Positions 9,167 through 17,096 of a stretch of DNA of 64,000 bases are shown piece after piece. The position numbers were made by a program, and so were the translations under genes. The notes under the pieces are model-generated. The model did no database searches and was not told where the DNA came from. It saw only the letters and a program-made list of their open reading frames with translations. Source of the DNA: an uncultured Pseudomonadales bacterium (lineage in GTDB: Bacteria > Pseudomonadota > Gammaproteobacteria > Pseudomonadales > Porticoccaceae). Each line of letters opens with the position of its first letter. Position 1 is the first letter of the stretch. The DNA is taken from the NCBI GenBank assembly GCA_943788445.1, contig CALSQH010000003.1, forward strand, positions 930,001-994,000. Reading direction: 5' to 3'.

Positions 9167-9497
9167 CTGTTTTCATGAGGCTATCGCCAATATAGCGGCT
9201 TACAATAATAACGATTTTAATGACTGTCAGCAGTTGAGCCAGCAGGTGACAGAGTTGGTTGAACACCCTGAGAAATCGGCGGTTATGGCGGCTGTTGAGG
9301 CACTTAATGAAAAATATAGTTGGGCGATAAAGCCCTTGGCAACGCTGTTTTCCAGTGTTTGTGTTGGTAACCAAATGGGCGTTTTTAGGCTCTGTTCTGG
9401 CGTGTGGCGGTCTGGGAAAGCCTTAGCCCACTCTGACCTTCAACTTAAACAACGGATCACTGTTCTATTTTTAATTCGATATTTTTTAGACGACTGA
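9150..9497 (+). CDS. Hypothetical protein (doubtful start)
   Basis: A 115-codon frame with no family I recognise. The GTG start lies within a strong hairpin, so translation would more likely begin later, for example at the ATG in SAVMAAVEALNEKY (codon 48). The C-terminal half has a few hydrophobic stretches (PLATLFSSVCVG, ITVLFLIRYFL). It lies inside the degenerate accessory patch and could be a truncated gene. Confidence 0.25.
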   Translation: MTTQVRCFHEAIANIAAYNNNDFNDCQQLSQQVTELVEHPEKSAVMAAVEALNEKYSWAIKPLATLFSSVCVGNQMGVFRLCSGVWRSGKALAHSDLQLKQRITVLFLIRYFLDD

Positions 9498-9561
9498 TGT
9501 TGGGTTGTTAGGGCGGAGCCACGCCACAATGTTAGAACGAAACACCACTAAGGATCAGGCC

Positions 9562-9732
9562 ATGGTTACCGCCTATGCTCTGGTAGCAATAAATATCATC
9601 AGTATCTTTATCTGTTACGATATCGGAAAAAGGCGCGGTTGAAATACCCGCTTCTGGGGGTGGATGGGTGTATTCTTTGGCCCTTTGGCAATTCCATTCG
9701 CACTGTTTTGCAAACCGAAAAAACGGGAATAG
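9562..9732 (+). pseudogene. Small membrane protein gene interrupted by in-frame TGA
   Basis: From the ATG at 9562 (AGGA at 9551-9554 upstream) the frame reads a hydrophobic segment VTAYALVAINIISIFICYD, then GKRRG, then TGA at 9640-9642, then continues in frame NTRFWGWMGVFFGPLAIPF and a basic tail to TAG at 9730-9732. Both halves look like one two-helix inner-membrane protein of about 56 residues. A single base change (for example CGA, GGA or TGG to TGA) explains the break. A sequencing error is possible. An upstream in-frame ATG exists at 9529. Confidence 0.6.
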
Positions 9733-9735
9733 ATA

Positions 9736-10134
9736 TTGGCTGGTGAGATCGATCTTAAAAAGCTTTTAGAGAACCTGTCGCCTGCCCTAGATAGTCGAGA
9801 GTATGTATTCTGTACATTCAAAGATCGTATCTATGGCGATTATGCCGAGCTCAAACCCATAGCCTCATTTTTGGAACCCGAGGGTTTGACGCTAGTGATT
9901 CCCAAGCATCGTGCGGATAAACGGGGAATAAGCTACGATGGCGCGTTTAGCTGCATTAGCCTAAATGTACATTCCAGCCTAGAGGCAGTAGGTTTAACTG
10001 CCTCTGTTTCCAGGCTACTTGCAGAGCATGACATCAGCGCCAATATGATCGCGGGTTATTTCCACGATCATATCTTTGTTAACAGCAATAATGCTCAGCG
10101 AGCTTTGGTGTTACTTCAGTCAGGTCACCTCTGA
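9736..10134 (+). CDS. ACT-domain protein (DUF2241/ACT_3 type)
   Basis: A 132-residue protein of the small family carrying two ACT-like subdomains, probably binding an amino acid; no enzyme domain is attached. Recognisable stretches are the N-terminal EIDLKKLLENLSP, EYVFCTF, EGLTLVIPKHRAD, the central VHSSLEAVGLTA and the C-terminal ISANMIAGYFHDHIFV. I start it at TTG 9736, four bases after the preceding stop; a weak start codon is typical of tight packing here. It is convergent with the pit gene. Confidence 0.8.
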   Translation: MAGEIDLKKLLENLSPALDSREYVFCTFKDRIYGDYAELKPIASFLEPEGLTLVIPKHRADKRGISYDGAFSCISLNVHSSLEAVGLTASVSRLLAEHDISANMIAGYFHDHIFVNSNNAQRALVLLQSGHL

Positions 10135-10177
10135 GATAAAAAAGTATCACTAGAAAGCTAGAGCCCCTGTTTGCGGA

Positions 10178-11458
10178 TTATTGAGCAAAGCCCGCTTTAA
10201 ACATAAAGAAGAACATAATGCAGAGAAGGGCTCCTGCAGGCAGTGTGACCAGCCATGATAAGAAGATTGATCCGACCATACGCAAGTTTATTGCGCCAAT
10301 ACCACGCGCTAAGCCCACCCCTAGAACCGCACCAACTAGAGTATGAGTTGTCGAGATTGGCAGGCCGGTTCCCGAGGCAATTACCACAGTGGCCGCCGCA
10401 CCTAGTTCAGCGGCAAAACCACGGCTTGGTGTCAGCTCTGTAATTTTGCGTCCAATAGTGCCCATCACTTTGTAGCCATAAGTGGCGAGTCCCACGACAA
10501 TACCGCCACCACCGAGCAATAGTATCCATGAAGGCATGATGGCCTTGGCCGCGATATCGCCACCTGAACTGACAATGCTCACCACCGCCGCCAGTGGGCC
10601 TACGGCATTAGCCACATCATTGGAGCCGTGGGCGAACGCCATACTACAGGCTGTAAAGATCATCAGAACCGCGAAGACACGCTCAACGTTGGCGAAGCGA
10701 TTATCTGCTTCCAGTGTTAGATCGCGTTTAATTCGCGTTAATAAGTAGCTGCCAATAATGGCAACAACAATACCCACCAGAGAGGCAATCGCCGCAGACT
10801 CTGCAAAGCTGAGCGACATCCCATAATCCTTAAAGACATGCTTGAGGCCTTTAAGCAGGGTCACCATGGCGATAAGGAAACCAACAAAAAACATATAAAT
10901 CGGGATGTAGCGCTTGGCTTTTGTAAAGGGATCATCTTGCAGCAAGATAAGTTTTTGAACACTGCGGAACAGCAAGAAAGAGAGGGTTCCTGCCATTATT
11001 GGAGAGACCAGCCAGCTCGCGACAATGGTACCCACCTTTCCCCAGTTAACCGCATCGACAGAGACCCCAACAGCCGCGAAACCGACAATTGCGCCGACGA
11101 TGGAGTGGGTGGTCGAGACCGGCCATCCCATGAAACTCGCAACCATCAGCCACGTGCCTGCCGCCAGAAGCGCGGATAACATGCCAAACACTAAATCATT
11201 TGGACGGTCGACAAATATTGCAGAATCAACAATACCTTTGCGGATGGTTGAGGTGACTTCGCCGCCGGCCAGATAAGCGCCGGCGAATTCAAATACCATG
11301 GCGATAAGAATGGCTTGTTTGATAGTCAGCGCTTTGGAGCCAACCGAGGTACCCATTGCATTGGCTACATCATTTGCGCCAACACCCCAAGCCATAAAAA
11401 ATCCGGCTAGTGCGGCAATGATTATTAGGGTGGTGCCGTATTCAGCAAAGAATTCCAT
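10178..11458 (-). CDS. pit: Inorganic phosphate transporter, PiT family
   Basis: A 426-residue inner-membrane phosphate transporter of the PiT family, usually proton- or sodium-coupled and low affinity. Around ten hydrophobic helices are visible. The duplicated family signature is present twice: GANDVANAMGTSVG near 27-40 and GSNDVANAVGPLAA near 280-293. STTHS and STTHT motifs also occur twice. It lies 50 bases downstream of the PhoU-like gene on the same strand, the common pit-accessory arrangement, so the two are expected to be co-transcribed. Confidence 0.93.
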   Translation of the reverse strand: MEFFAEYGTTLIIIAALAGFFMAWGVGANDVANAMGTSVGSKALTIKQAILIAMVFEFAGAYLAGGEVTSTIRKGIVDSAIFVDRPNDLVFGMLSALLAAGTWLMVASFMGWPVSTTHSIVGAIVGFAAVGVSVDAVNWGKVGTIVASWLVSPIMAGTLSFLLFRSVQKLILLQDDPFTKAKRYIPIYMFFVGFLIAMVTLLKGLKHVFKDYGMSLSFAESAAIASLVGIVVAIIGSYLLTRIKRDLTLEADNRFANVERVFAVLMIFTACSMAFAHGSNDVANAVGPLAAVVSIVSSGGDIAAKAIMPSWILLLGGGGIVVGLATYGYKVMGTIGRKITELTPSRGFAAELGAAATVVIASGTGLPISTTHTLVGAVLGVGLARGIGAINLRMVGSIFLSWLVTLPAGALLCIMFFFMFKAGFAQ

Positions 11459-11508
11459 AGTACTGGTTCCCGAAAGTTATTGTTATCTAGTGGTTATGTT
11501 TATAGTTA

Positions 11509-12189
11509 TTATTTTGCTAGAAGTAATTCAACTTGGTTGCCAATAAGCTCTGCAGTGTCGGCCAGACCGCCAATCTGTTCAATGATGTTATACATAAAAA
11601 TGACATCAATGGGCGATAGATCGGCTTCGATATTAAATAATTTTTTACGTAACTTTTGTTCTTTCTTATCAACTTTCTGTTCCTGAGCGGCTAGCTCACG
11701 AATTAGCTTTTGTACAAACTTCACTTCTGATCCAGCAAACCCAGTTTCGAGCAGCTCGTCGAGTTCGTTAATAGCGCCATGGGCTTTGCGGCAGGTCTCC
11801 GCAGAGCAGTCTGCAAAGCCAATAAAGTCTGCTTGCAACTGCTTGGGTATGGCCATTTGTCTGCCGAGAATAATACCGCATATATCTTTGGTGAGATTGG
11901 CAATATTGTCTTGCTGGGTAATGATGCTGAGAAGATCACCCCGCGAAACTGGCATAAACAGACTTTTAGGCATATGCATGCGAAATTGTTTTTTAAGCTT
12001 GTCAGCGCTCTGCTCATCGACTCTAATCTTTTCAAAGATTTCAGACGCCGCGTTCCAATCATCCTCAAAGGCGGCATTTAAAAAATCTTCTAAATGGCCG
12101 ACGCATTTAATCGCCTCTGCCATATGATTTTGTAATGGCTTGACGGGTGATACACCAAAAATATTTGAAATCGAGTTACTTAATGTCAT
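11509..12189 (-). CDS. TIGR00153/DUF47 PhoU-like phosphate transport accessory protein
   Basis: A 226-residue all-helical PhoU-like protein (DUF47, TIGR00153). Such proteins are encoded beside Pit transporters and are thought to modulate them. Family features include an N-terminal SISNIFGVSPVKPLQNHM, the acidic RVDEQSADKLK helix and the repeated DNIANLTKDI segment. The Shine-Dalgarno AAAGGA lies seven bases before the ATG. recG lies 48 bases upstream, so oxyR-recG-DUF47-pit may be one transcript or the pair may have its own promoter. Confidence 0.88.
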   Translation of the reverse strand: MTLSNSISNIFGVSPVKPLQNHMAEAIKCVGHLEDFLNAAFEDDWNAASEIFEKIRVDEQSADKLKKQFRMHMPKSLFMPVSRGDLLSIITQQDNIANLTKDICGIILGRQMAIPKQLQADFIGFADCSAETCRKAHGAINELDELLETGFAGSEVKFVQKLIRELAAQEQKVDKKEQKLRKKLFNIEADLSPIDVIFMYNIIEQIGGLADTAELIGNQVELLLAK

Positions 12190-12237
12190 TTAAAGGTCCT
12201 TTTAAATTATTTTTATTGATGATCCTATACCTTTTTC

Positions 12238-14343
12238 CTAGGCTTGCCCATACTCTTCACTGTGGCCCAGCCAGCGGGTGATTAAAGGATCAACATTCTC
12301 CGCGTAATTGTGCAGCAGTTTTATAGAGATGGCTTTGATCTCTGGCAACATATGCGCATCTCTCTGCAAGTCTGCAATATGCAGTTGCATATCACCAGTT
12401 TGTCGCGTGCCAAGGACTTCGCCAGGGCCACGTATCTGAAGATCTTTTTCAGCGATTTTAAACCCGTCATTGGTTTCGCGCATAATTTTAAGACGCGCCG
12501 CACTATTACCAGATATAGGTGACTGATAGAGTAAAACACAGTGGCTGCTTTCGCTGCCGCGCCCCACTCTGCCTCGCAGCTGATGTAGTTGTGATAGCCC
12601 TAAGCGTTCCGAGTTTTCGATAATCATCAGGCTCGCATTGGGCACATCAACACCCACTTCAATCACGGTAGTTGCCACCAGCAAGTTGATCTCGCCAGCC
12701 TTGAAGGCCTGCATAATTTGGACTTTCTCTTTCGGTTTAAGCCGTCCGTGAATCAAGCCGATGGAAAGTTCAGAGAGCAGTAGTTGCAACTCTTGGGCGG
12801 TTGCCTCCGCGGCTTGTGCTTCGAGGACATCAGACTCTTCGATCAGTGTGCAGACCCAGTAGGCCTGTCGACCAGTGGCACAGGAAGCGCGTACTCGTTC
12901 AATAACATCGTTGCGCCTAAGATTGTTGAGTACTACGGTCTCTACGGGCTTGCGGCCGGGAGGTAATTCATCGATTACGGAACAGTCGAGATCCGCATAG
13001 GCGCTCATGGCCAACGTTCGCGGAATGGGAGTGGCCGTCATAATCAACTGGTGGGGGGTGGAGCCGAGGCTCTCTGGATCAGCGTCAAGATTAGCGCCTT
13101 TCTTGCGCAGCGCCAGGCGCTGATGAACGCCAAAACGGTGCTGTTCATCAATAATCGTTAAGCCGAGATTATGGAATTCCACCGCCTCTTGAAAGAGAGC
13201 GTGGGTGCCGATAATAATTTGTGCACTGCCATCGGCAATAGCGGAGAGCTGTATTTCACGACCCTTGCCTTTTAGTTTGCCCGTCAGCCAAGCGATGCGA
13301 ATACCTAGCGGGCTCAGCCAAGCCTCGAAATTAACCCGGTGCTGTTCTGCAAGAATTTCTGTGGGTGCCATCAGCGCGGCTTGCATGCCGTTGGCAATGA
13401 CTTGCACTGCTGCAAGGGCCGCGACCACAGTTTTGCCCGAGCCCACATCTCCCTGCACTAGACGCAGCATGGGTATGGGCTGGCTAATGTCGGCACTGAT
13501 TTCATCGGCAACTCGCTGTTGCGCAGCAGTCAGGTTAAATGACAGCTGTTCAAGAAAACGTTTTCTGGCAGCATTATTAGGCGCCAGTGCCGGCGCTGCC
13601 TGTTGTTGAATTTTCTGTCGTAGTCGCAGCAAACTTAAATGATGAGCAATCAATTCTTCTGCGGCGAGTCGCTGCTGTGCGGGATGCTCACCTTCTGCGA
13701 GTAAATTAAGTGCTGTGCCCGGGGGCGGATTGTGTAATAGGCGCAGAGCATCGACCAGAGAGTAAGACAGTGTACGATTGTCCAGATCAGCGGGTAGCAG
13801 GTCTTCAAGTCGATGGGTGTCCAGGCGTTGCAGCGCCTGAGCGCAGAGGTCGCGGATACGCTGCTGAGTCACGCCCTCAGTTGCCGGATAGATAGGGGTG
13901 AGGGTTTCTGCCAAAGCCTGTGGCTTGGCCTGATTGAGGTGCTGATATTCCGGATGGTACATTTCTAGGCCGGCTTTTCCGCGACGGACTTCTCCGAAAC
14001 AGCGCAGTTTGGTTCCAGCTTGTAGGCTCTGTTGTTGAGCCTGATTAAAATGGAAAAAGCGCAGCGTGATTATGCCGCTGTGATCTTGAATACGGCAGAC
14101 GAGACTGCGGCGTCGACCAAAGACGACATCACAGGCTCTTATCTCACCTTCAATAACCACTTCGGTCAGGGGTTGGATACCGCCAATCGGCGTGATTTTA
14201 GTGCGATCTATATAGCGTAGCGGCAGATGAAAGAGCAGGTCCTGAATACTGTGTAACCCCAGCTTCTGAAGTTTCAGACTTAGCTGCGGGCCAACGCCTC
14301 GCAGCTTGTCGACGCCAATATTATGTAGGGCCGCAGCAGCCAT
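12238..14343 (-). CDS. recG: ATP-dependent DNA helicase RecG
   Basis: RecG remodels stalled replication forks and Holliday junctions by branch migration. I start it at the ATG at 14343-14341 (protein begins MAAAALHNIGVDKLRGVGPQ, 701 aa), because this ATG overlaps the oxyR stop by one base (TAATG) and gives the family length; a 30-residue longer frame would lie in oxyR. The N-terminal wedge/OB domain is followed by helicase motif I GDVGSGKT, motif II DEQH, TATPIPRT and the C-terminal QLRGRVGRG. Translationally coupled to oxyR, an order also known from Pseudomonas. Confidence 0.97.
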   Translation of the reverse strand: MAAAALHNIGVDKLRGVGPQLSLKLQKLGLHSIQDLLFHLPLRYIDRTKITPIGGIQPLTEVVIEGEIRACDVVFGRRRSLVCRIQDHSGIITLRFFHFNQAQQQSLQAGTKLRCFGEVRRGKAGLEMYHPEYQHLNQAKPQALAETLTPIYPATEGVTQQRIRDLCAQALQRLDTHRLEDLLPADLDNRTLSYSLVDALRLLHNPPPGTALNLLAEGEHPAQQRLAAEELIAHHLSLLRLRQKIQQQAAPALAPNNAARKRFLEQLSFNLTAAQQRVADEISADISQPIPMLRLVQGDVGSGKTVVAALAAVQVIANGMQAALMAPTEILAEQHRVNFEAWLSPLGIRIAWLTGKLKGKGREIQLSAIADGSAQIIIGTHALFQEAVEFHNLGLTIIDEQHRFGVHQRLALRKKGANLDADPESLGSTPHQLIMTATPIPRTLAMSAYADLDCSVIDELPPGRKPVETVVLNNLRRNDVIERVRASCATGRQAYWVCTLIEESDVLEAQAAEATAQELQLLLSELSIGLIHGRLKPKEKVQIMQAFKAGEINLLVATTVIEVGVDVPNASLMIIENSERLGLSQLHQLRGRVGRGSESSHCVLLYQSPISGNSAARLKIMRETNDGFKIAEKDLQIRGPGEVLGTRQTGDMQLHIADLQRDAHMLPEIKAISIKLLHNYAENVDPLITRWLGHSEEYGQA

Positions 14344-15266
14344 TAGCTTCGTGTGATCCCAGGTAGATTGCTGTCGTAAATAGATTGGCGCAGTGCGTCG
14401 ATGGCCTTGTGGCGAGGGAAGCTTGCACGCCAAGCCAGCGCGGCAGTGCGGGTTGGTGAAGTTCCAGAAAAAGGTCTTGTTACTAGGTCATTTCGAAGAT
14501 ATTCGGCACCGATAGCGGCAGTTTTGGGTAATATCGTTATCCCTAATCCAGAGGCAACCATATAGCAGAGGGTCTCCAAAGAACTTCCTTCGGTCATGGT
14601 GTGAACCGATGCGGGCTGTGATGTTGCACAATTGATATTTGGTAGGGCTTCAATAACCTGATCTCTAAAGCAGTGCCCCTCACCCATCATCAACACATTT
14701 TCATGGTCCAGATCACCGCGCTCTATACTGCTCTTTTTACACAGCGGGTGGTCCTTGGGTAATAGCACGATAAACGGCTCTTCGTAGAGCGGTTGCACCA
14801 CTACATCGGGCTCACTAAAAGGCAGGGCGACAATAATCACATCCACCTCGCCATTGCGAAGCTGCTTGCGCAGAGTGCCTGTGTAGCTCTCTTCGATAAT
14901 CAGTGGCATCTGCGGAGCCGCTTTTTGCAGGGGCGGAATAAAGTGCGGAAACAGATATGGCCCAATGGTAAAAATGGCACCTACATGTAACGGGCTGTTG
15001 AGCTGGTCTTTGCCAGAGCTGGCGATATCTTTAATTGCCGCAGCTTCTTCCAACACACGCTGCGACTGGGCGATGACTCGCTCACCGACAGGGGTGGCGC
15101 GAACACTACTTTTAGAGCGTTCAAAAAGCTCAATGCCCAGCTCACCTTCAAGCTTTTTAACCGCTATACTAAGCGTCGATTGGTTGACATTACAGCGCTC
15201 CGCAGCCTTGCCAAAATGTTGCAGTTGGGCGAGTGTCACTACATAGCGGAGTTCAGTAAGTGTCAT
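14343..15266 (-). CDS. oxyR: Hydrogen-peroxide-responsive LysR regulator OxyR
   Basis: A 307-residue LysR-type regulator. The N-terminal winged helix-turn-helix covers about 1-60 (TLSIAVKKLEGELG). The effector domain holds the peroxidatic cysteine exactly at C199 in EGHCFRDQ, the OxyR hallmark. The partner cysteine, normally C208, is Leu here, and the next cysteine is C213 (NINC), five residues later. If C213 serves as resolving cysteine the redox loop geometry differs. It is divergent from the epimerase gene at 15327 with a 60-base gap and is coupled to recG downstream. Confidence 0.92.
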   Translation of the reverse strand: MTLTELRYVVTLAQLQHFGKAAERCNVNQSTLSIAVKKLEGELGIELFERSKSSVRATPVGERVIAQSQRVLEEAAAIKDIASSGKDQLNSPLHVGAIFTIGPYLFPHFIPPLQKAAPQMPLIIEESYTGTLRKQLRNGEVDVIIVALPFSEPDVVVQPLYEEPFIVLLPKDHPLCKKSSIERGDLDHENVLMMGEGHCFRDQVIEALPNINCATSQPASVHTMTEGSSLETLCYMVASGLGITILPKTAAIGAEYLRNDLVTRPFSGTSPTRTAALAWRASFPRHKAIDALRQSIYDSNLPGITRS

Positions 15267-15326
15267 TTAAGCGCTCTCTGGTTAGAATGTAATAATAGCT
15301 AAAACAAATCACATAGGAAACATTGA

Positions 15327-16163
15327 TTGAAAATTTTATTAGCCGGTTGTGGTGATATTGGCTGTCGAACAGGCTTGCAGTTAGCGCCGCAGTTTGATTG
15401 TTTTGGGCTTAAGCGCAACCCGCAAAATCTGCCGGACGCTATCAGTCCTATTACGGGCAGTCTTACGGATCTCAATCGTTTAGAGGACGTTTTGGTGGAG
15501 GGCTTTGATGTGTTGGTGGTAACACTGACGCCGGGATCGTTTACCCCAGAGGCCTATCAAAAATCCTATGTTGATGGTGCGACAACGCTCGTTGCGGCGA
15601 TCAATAGCGCTGAACACAAACCACGACTGGTAATCTGGGTTTCCAGTACCAGTGTCTATGGCGATAGGCAGGGTGCCTGGGTCGATGAGCAGTCACCCAC
15701 TGCGGCGCAGACATTTTCGGGAAAGTTATTGTTACAGGCCGAAGAGCAGATTGCCGAACTTTCCTGTGCGACCGTTATTGTTCGGTTTTCAGGTATTTAT
15801 GGCCCCGGCCGCACGCGTATGCTCGGCCAGATATTGGCGGGAAAAGGTCGCCCTGCCGTGCCCGAGCAATGGAGTAATCGTATTCACAGTGATGATTGCG
15901 CAGGGGTGTTGGCGCATTTGATTCGCCGCTTTGATAAGGGTGAAGCACTGGATAACTTATATGTGGCAACCGACTGTGCGCCAGTGACTCAGCACGATTT
16001 ACGGATTTGGCTGGCAAAGCAGTTGAAGGTTGAGTTGCAGGATGAGATTGTCGAGCAGAAGGCGATTCGCCGCTGCAGTAATCAGCGTCTTTTAGATGGT
16101 GGCTATCAGTTTATTTATCCAGGTTATAAAGAGGGTTATCAGTCTTTAATTGATGAGCGTTAA
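15327..16163 (+). CDS. NAD-dependent epimerase/dehydratase-like protein (YeeZ type)
   Basis: A 278-residue extended short-chain dehydrogenase-like protein. The N-terminal nucleotide motif GCGDIGCRTG (7-16) and the SSTSVYGDRQGAWVDE segment with a YG motif resemble the YeeZ/WcaG group; the substrate is unknown. The catalytic YxxxK of true epimerases is not evident after the SVYG segment. I use TTG at 15327 because the protein then begins MKILLAGCGDIG, with AGGAA just upstream. It is divergent from oxyR. Confidence 0.75.
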   Translation: MKILLAGCGDIGCRTGLQLAPQFDCFGLKRNPQNLPDAISPITGSLTDLNRLEDVLVEGFDVLVVTLTPGSFTPEAYQKSYVDGATTLVAAINSAEHKPRLVIWVSSTSVYGDRQGAWVDEQSPTAAQTFSGKLLLQAEEQIAELSCATVIVRFSGIYGPGRTRMLGQILAGKGRPAVPEQWSNRIHSDDCAGVLAHLIRRFDKGEALDNLYVATDCAPVTQHDLRIWLAKQLKVELQDEIVEQKAIRRCSNQRLLDGGYQFIYPGYKEGYQSLIDER

Positions 16164-16191
16164 TGGAGTGACATAAAAAGGAGTTTCACAA

Positions 16192-16644
16192 TTGCAATAT
16201 TTCCTAGGTTTTACTTTCGCTACAGTCTCAATGGTTACATTGGGGGTTGCCAATTTTTACTATAAGAAAAGCACTCAAGCCTTAGGCCCAGTAAATACTA
16301 CTTTCTACTACTACCTATTTGGTTTCGCCATTGCCCTATGCGTTTGGCTTGCTTTTCGGGAGAGGGATTTTAGTCTGAAGTCTTCCTATGAAGGCTTGGT
16401 TTGGCCGTTGATGATTGCTGTTTTTTTGTTTGCTAGTGTTTTGAGTTTTAACTACTCGGTGAAATACATAAATGTTTCTGTTGGGAGCACCATAAGGAGC
16501 ATGTCATTTCTGGTTACTGTCGTGCTGGCATTCTTTGTCTATAAAGAAACCTTCACTGTGAAAGACTATGTGGCGATGTTTCTGGCTCTGATAGCGGTGG
16601 TGTTATTTGCCTATGATGGGAATGCGCCTCTGACTAACAAGTAA
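16192..16644 (+). CDS. EamA-like small transporter (single-domain DMT)
   Basis: A 150-residue membrane protein with four or five hydrophobic helices, resembling one EamA repeat of the drug/metabolite transporter superfamily. Family members with a single repeat work as dimers; the solute is unknown. The start is TTG at 16192 with AAGGAG seven bases upstream. It follows the epimerase-like gene by 28 bases and is closed by a strong terminator. Confidence 0.7.
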   Translation: MQYFLGFTFATVSMVTLGVANFYYKKSTQALGPVNTTFYYYLFGFAIALCVWLAFRERDFSLKSSYEGLVWPLMIAVFLFASVLSFNYSVKYINVSVGSTIRSMSFLVTVVLAFFVYKETFTVKDYVAMFLALIAVVLFAYDGNAPLTNK

Positions 16645-16647
16645 GTA

Positions 16648-16673
16648 AAAAGGGCCCCAAATTGAGCCCTTTT
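16648..16673. terminator. Bidirectional terminator between EamA gene and ridA
   Basis: AAAAGGGC pairs with GCCCTTTT around a 10-base interior, giving A-tract and T-tract flanks on both strands. It sits between the convergent EamA-like gene and ridA, so it can serve both. Confidence 0.75.
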
Positions 16674-16691
16674 CCTTTTCAGCGCTGGATT

Positions 16692-17087
16692 CTATATTAC
16701 AACAATCCCATCCATTTCTACCTGTGCACCCTTAGGTAATTCATTGACGCCAATAGCCGCTCGTGCGGGGAATGGCTGCTGGAAATATTCTGCCATCACT
16801 TTATTGACCGCAGCAAAGTTACTCAGGTCGGTAAGAAAAATATTCAGTTTAACGATATTGCTCAGATCGCCGCCGGAGGCTGCGCAGACCGCATTGAGGT
16901 TATCGAACACCTGGCGAATATGGGCGCTGATATCACCTTCTATCAGCTCCATTGTCTGGGGATCTAAAGGTATCTGTCCAGACAGATAAACAGTGTTGTT
17001 GACCTTAACAGCTTGAGAGTAAGTGCCTATAGCTGCGGGGGCTTTTTCTGTATGAATAACGGCTTTATTGGTCAAGGTAGTCTCCAA
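16692..17087 (-). CDS. ridA: RidA, enamine/imine deaminase
   Basis: A 131-residue YjgF/RidA protein that hydrolyses reactive enamines and imines produced by PLP enzymes such as threonine dehydratase, protecting other PLP enzymes from 2-aminoacrylate. The catalytic arginine is R109 in [10 protein letters not shown], and E124 in AQVEMDGI lines the site. GTYSQAV and LSGQIPLDP are family motifs. It lies nine bases after spoT on the same strand, the conserved spoT-ridA order. Confidence 0.96.
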   Translation of the reverse strand: METTLTNKAVIHTEKAPAAIGTYSQAVKVNNTVYLSGQIPLDPQTMELIEGDISAHIRQVFDNLNAVCAASGGDLSNIVKLNIFLTDLSNFAAVNKVMAEYFQQPFPARAAIGVNELPKGAQVEMDGIVVI

Positions 17088-17096
17088 TGCAGGTAA

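Noticed and set aside
9640..9642. TGA as a selenocysteine or reassigned codon
   Set aside because: No SECIS-like element was seen after it, the neighbouring residues are not a redox site, and all other genes use TGA as a normal stop.
14344..14433. 30-residue N-terminal extension of recG
   Set aside because: It lies fully inside oxyR; the TAATG overlap at 14343 gives a natural coupled start and the family length.
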